A DNA stretch of 64,000 nucleotides from Tardiphaga sp. 709 (GTDB lineage Bacteria; Pseudomonadota; Alphaproteobacteria; Rhizobiales; Xanthobacteraceae): positions 5,950,501 to 6,014,500 of the forward strand of contig NZ_CP135529.1 of assembly GCF_032401055.1 (NCBI RefSeq), in the 5' to 3' direction. Both the position numbers and the translations under genes were made by a program. The notes under the pieces were generated by a model. That model did no database searches. It had not been told where the DNA came from and saw only the letters and a list, made by a program, of their open reading frames with translations. Shown here one piece after another: positions 61,592 through 64,000 of the stretch. How positions within the stretch are numbered: the first letter of the stretch is position 1; each line of letters opens with the position of its first letter.

Positions 61592-62860
61592 GTGACCATG
61601 AATAGCCTGCCTTTGCCGCAGCTTTCCCTCCCGAAAGACAAGATCAAAATCCTTCTGCTCGAAGGCGTGAACGACAGCGCGGTCGAGCTGATCGAGGCGG
61701 CGGGCTATTCGAGCGTGACGCGGCTCTCCAAGGCGCTCGGTGGCAATGAGCTGAAGGAAGCGCTCAAGGGCGTACACATTCTCGGTATCCGGTCGCGCAC
61801 GCAGATCACCCAGGACGTGCTCGATGCCGCGGACCGGCTGATCGCGATCGGCTGCTTCAGCGTCGGCACCAATCAGGTGGACATCGACGCGGCGCGCCGC
61901 AGCGGCATTCCCGTGTTCAATGCGCCGTTCTCGAATACACGCTCGGTCGCCGAGCTCGTGATCGGCGAGATCGTCATGCTGTTCCGCCGGATTATCTCGC
62001 GCTCCAATCTGGCGCATGAAGGCGGTTGGGAGAAATCCGCCAATAACAGCTATGAGGTGCGCGGCAAGACGCTCGGCATCGTCGGTTACGGCAGCATCGG
62101 CTCGCAGCTCTCGAACCTGGCGGAAGCGCTGGGCATGCGCGTGATCTTCTACGATCACACCGATCGATTGCGTCACGGCAACACCGAACCTGTCGGAAGC
62201 CTGCAGGAACTGCTGGCGCAGAGCGATGTGGTCAGCATGCATGTGCCGGAGACACCGGCCACGCAGGGGATGATCGGTCACGACGAGTTCGCCGCCATGA
62301 AGGACGGCGCCTATTTCATCAACAACAGCCGCGGCACGGTGGTCGATCTCGATGCGCTGGCCGATGCACTGCGCCAGGGCAAAGTGCGTGGTGCAGCCGT
62401 CGACGTATTCCCCGTCGAGCCCAGCTCCAATCAGGAGCGCTTCGTTACGCCGCTGCAGGGTCTGGAGAACGTCATCCTGACGCCGCATGTCGGCGGCTCC
62501 ACCGAAGAGGCTCAGGAGCGCATAGGCGCGGAAGTCGCACGCAAACTGATCGACTACAGCGACAGCGGGTCGACTATGGGCACGGTGAACTTCCCGCAGG
62601 TACAACTGCCGGCGCGCCCGTCAGGTACACGATTCATCCAGGTCCAGCGCAACGTTCCGGGCATGCTGGGGCGGCTGAACGAGGTACTGGCGCGTCATGC
62701 GGTCAACATCGCCGCGCAATATTACGAGACCAACAACGACATCGGCTATGTCGTGCTCGATGCCGATGCATCGGCGGCGGACAGCGAGCGGGTGCTGGCG
62801 GATATTCGGGCGCTGGAAGGTACCATCCGCGCCCGCTTGTTGTATGAATACAAGGACTGA
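61592..62860 (+). CDS. serA: D-3-phosphoglycerate dehydrogenase
   Basis: A 422-residue SerA of the Escherichia coli length class with a C-terminal ACT domain. GIRSRTQITQDVLDAADRLIAIGCFSVGTNQVDIDAA is the substrate part; GKTLGIVGYGSIGSQLSNLAEALGMRVIFYD the NAD loop; NNSRGTVVDLDALADAL holds the catalytic Arg region and LTPHVGGSTEEAQERI the catalytic His. The ACT domain (FIQVQRNVPGMLGRLNEVLARHAVNIAAQYYET) gives serine feedback inhibition. It starts serine biosynthesis. GTG 61592 has AAAGGA at 61576; ATG 61598 is the alternative. Confidence 0.95.
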   Translation: MTMNSLPLPQLSLPKDKIKILLLEGVNDSAVELIEAAGYSSVTRLSKALGGNELKEALKGVHILGIRSRTQITQDVLDAADRLIAIGCFSVGTNQVDIDAARRSGIPVFNAPFSNTRSVAELVIGEIVMLFRRIISRSNLAHEGGWEKSANNSYEVRGKTLGIVGYGSIGSQLSNLAEALGMRVIFYDHTDRLRHGNTEPVGSLQELLAQSDVVSMHVPETPATQGMIGHDEFAAMKDGAYFINNSRGTVVDLDALADALRQGKVRGAAVDVFPVEPSSNQERFVTPLQGLENVILTPHVGGSTEEAQERIGAEVARKLIDYSDSGSTMGTVNFPQVQLPARPSGTRFIQVQRNVPGMLGRLNEVLARHAVNIAAQYYETNNDIGYVVLDADASAADSERVLADIRALEGTIRARLLYEYKD

Positions 62861-62898
62861 GCGGTAGTTCTGCTGCACGAACGACATGGATTAAACGC

Positions 62899-63894
62899 TT
62901 GAAGTACGAGGACATCCGTTTCTCCGTCGCGCCCATGATGGACTGGTCGGATACCCATTGCAGGGTATTTCACCGGATACTGTCAAAGCGGGCGCGGCTC
63001 TATACGGAGATGCTGACGACGGGCGCCGTGATCCATGGCGATCGTAGGCGGTTGCTTGGCTTTGACGCCAGCGAACATCCGGTGGCGCTGCAGCTTGGTG
63101 GTTCGGAGCCGGCGCACCTCGCAGAGGCTGCAAAGATCGGTGCGGATTTCGGCTATGACGAAATCAACATCAATGTCGGCTGTCCTTCGGATCGCGTGAA
63201 GGACGGGCGCTTCGGGGCGTGTCTGATGGCGGAGCCCGATCTGGTGGCGCGCGGTGTGGCCGCGATGAAGCAGGCCGCGGACGTGCCGGTCACCGTGAAG
63301 TGCCGCATCGGCATCGACGATCAGGATCCCGAAGTGGCGCTCGATACGCTGGCACGAGCGGTGGTCGCCGCCGGCGCCGACGGCCTGATCGTGCATGCGC
63401 GCAAGGCGTGGCTCAATGGCCTGTCGCCGAAAGAGAACCGCAACATTCCGCCGCTGAATTACGACCGTGTCTATCGGCTGAAGGCGGCGATGCCCGGCGT
63501 GCCGATCGTGATCAATGGCGGCATCGTCGGTGTCACTGAAGCCGTTGCTCATCTCGTGCATGTGGATGGCGCGATGCTCGGCCGTGCCGCCTATCAGGAG
63601 CCTTGGCGCTTGCTGTCGGTGGATCCCGAATTGTTCGGCGAGCCGGCGCCGCATGCGACGATGAAAGACGCGTTCGAGGCGATGATGCCCTATATCGAGG
63701 ATCAGCTCGCGCAAGGCACGCGGCTGCACTCGATCACTAGGCATTTTGTCGGCGCGTTTCACGCGGTGCGCGGTGCGCGCGCGTTCCGGCGCCATCTTGC
63801 GGAGAACGGCGTCAAGCATGGCGCTGGCATCAATGTACTGCGCGATGCGATAGCGCTGGTCGAGGATGAACCGGCGGTGTCAGAAGCGGCCTAA
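62899..63894 (+). CDS. dusA: tRNA-dihydrouridine(20/20a) synthase
   Basis: A 331-residue FMN-dependent TIM-barrel enzyme. FSVAPMMDWSDTHCRVFHRI, TEMLTTGAVIHGDR, ALQLGGSEPAHLAEAAK, INVGCPSDRVKDGRFGACLM with the catalytic Cys, VKCRIGIDDQDPE and LIVHARKAWLNGLSPKENR are DusA-type. It reduces uridine in the tRNA D-loop. The start is a TTG at 62899: no ATG or GTG is in frame before the conserved FSVAPMMDW. Confidence 0.94.
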   Translation: MKYEDIRFSVAPMMDWSDTHCRVFHRILSKRARLYTEMLTTGAVIHGDRRRLLGFDASEHPVALQLGGSEPAHLAEAAKIGADFGYDEININVGCPSDRVKDGRFGACLMAEPDLVARGVAAMKQAADVPVTVKCRIGIDDQDPEVALDTLARAVVAAGADGLIVHARKAWLNGLSPKENRNIPPLNYDRVYRLKAAMPGVPIVINGGIVGVTEAVAHLVHVDGAMLGRAAYQEPWRLLSVDPELFGEPAPHATMKDAFEAMMPYIEDQLAQGTRLHSITRHFVGAFHAVRGARAFRRHLAENGVKHGAGINVLRDAIALVEDEPAVSEAA

Positions 63895-63899
63895 TCCGG

Positions 63900-64000
63900 T
63901 TACGGATAGCCGCGCAGCATCAGCCTGTCGGCGCGGACTTCCCAGCTTTCCAGGCGATCGAGAAAACTCATGCCGAGCAGATTGGTCTTCATCTGCCCAC
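63900..64000 (-). CDS. Retropepsin-like aspartic protease family protein, C-terminal end (partial)
   Basis: Only the last 33 codons are inside the window, ending in TAA at 63900-63902. The end reads MKTNLLGMSFLDRLESWEVR, then ADRLMLRGYP, which is the typical last strand and helix of the TIGR02281-type clan AA aspartic protease domain. Convergent with dusA, 5 bases away. The rest is beyond the right edge. Confidence 0.72.
   Translation of the reverse strand, partial: GQMKTNLLGMSFLDRLESWEVRADRLMLRGYP

Overview
The window is high-GC alphaproteobacterial DNA, most likely from a member of the Bradyrhizobium/Rhodopseudomonas/Tardiphaga group (Nitrobacteraceae). The clues are a ccmF-ccmH (cycK-cycL) end followed by a Do-like protease, an OmpR-type regulator, a sensor kinase and glnE; several Bug/TctC-type binding proteins; a PleC-like kinase; and two intergenic palindromic repeats of a kind I associate with this group. 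No rRNA, tRNA, CRISPR array, insertion sequence or phage gene was seen.

Layout. 1-690: end of the cytochrome c maturation operon. 709-3837: a small catabolic island (GntR regulator, LigI-like amidohydrolase, Bug binding protein, carboxymuconolactone decarboxylase-like protein). 4027-15447: housekeeping block degP / response regulator / histidine kinase / glnE, in which the regulator and kinase genes are separated by a 4.4-kb cassette (HD-domain protein, alpha/beta hydrolase, NAD(P)-binding protein, winged-helix TPR regulator). 15.5-19.3 kb: a secreted Vgb-like beta-propeller and a TonB-dependent receptor, each preceded by a copy of the same 64-bp element. 19.4-25.4 kb: an orphan Bug protein, a PleC-like kinase, a quinone oxidoreductase-like protein and a nitronate monooxygenase, then a decayed FAH-family gene end.

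25.5-40.5 kb is an oxalate catabolism region: formyl-CoA transferase, oxalyl-CoA decarboxylase, an NDP-forming acyl-CoA synthetase, two OxlT-like MFS carriers, a tripartite tricarboxylate transporter, a CBS-domain protein, a 45-residue unknown protein and a GntR regulator. A 17-bp palindrome (type TGGYATNNNNTATGCCA / TGGCATACCARATGCCA) lies upstream of seven transcription units here, so the region can be read as a single regulon, presumably controlled by the local GntR protein. 

40.5-41.8 kb: pncB. 42.1-59.9 kb is a second catabolic region: metal-dependent cyclase/hydrolase, a NitT/TauT-type ABC transporter, alpha/beta hydrolase, enoyl-CoA hydratase, SDR, a Liv-type ABC transporter with fused permease, a MarR regulator and a xanthine-dehydrogenase-type molybdenum hydroxylase operon with two large subunits, the second broken by a frameshift. 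A shared TTTG-N4-CAAA palindrome at three promoters, with weaker versions at two more, suggests one MarR-controlled regulon, possibly for an aromatic or N-heterocyclic acid. 60.0-64.0 kb returns to housekeeping: a frameshifted FAD oxidoreductase, serA, dusA and the end of a retropepsin-like protease gene.
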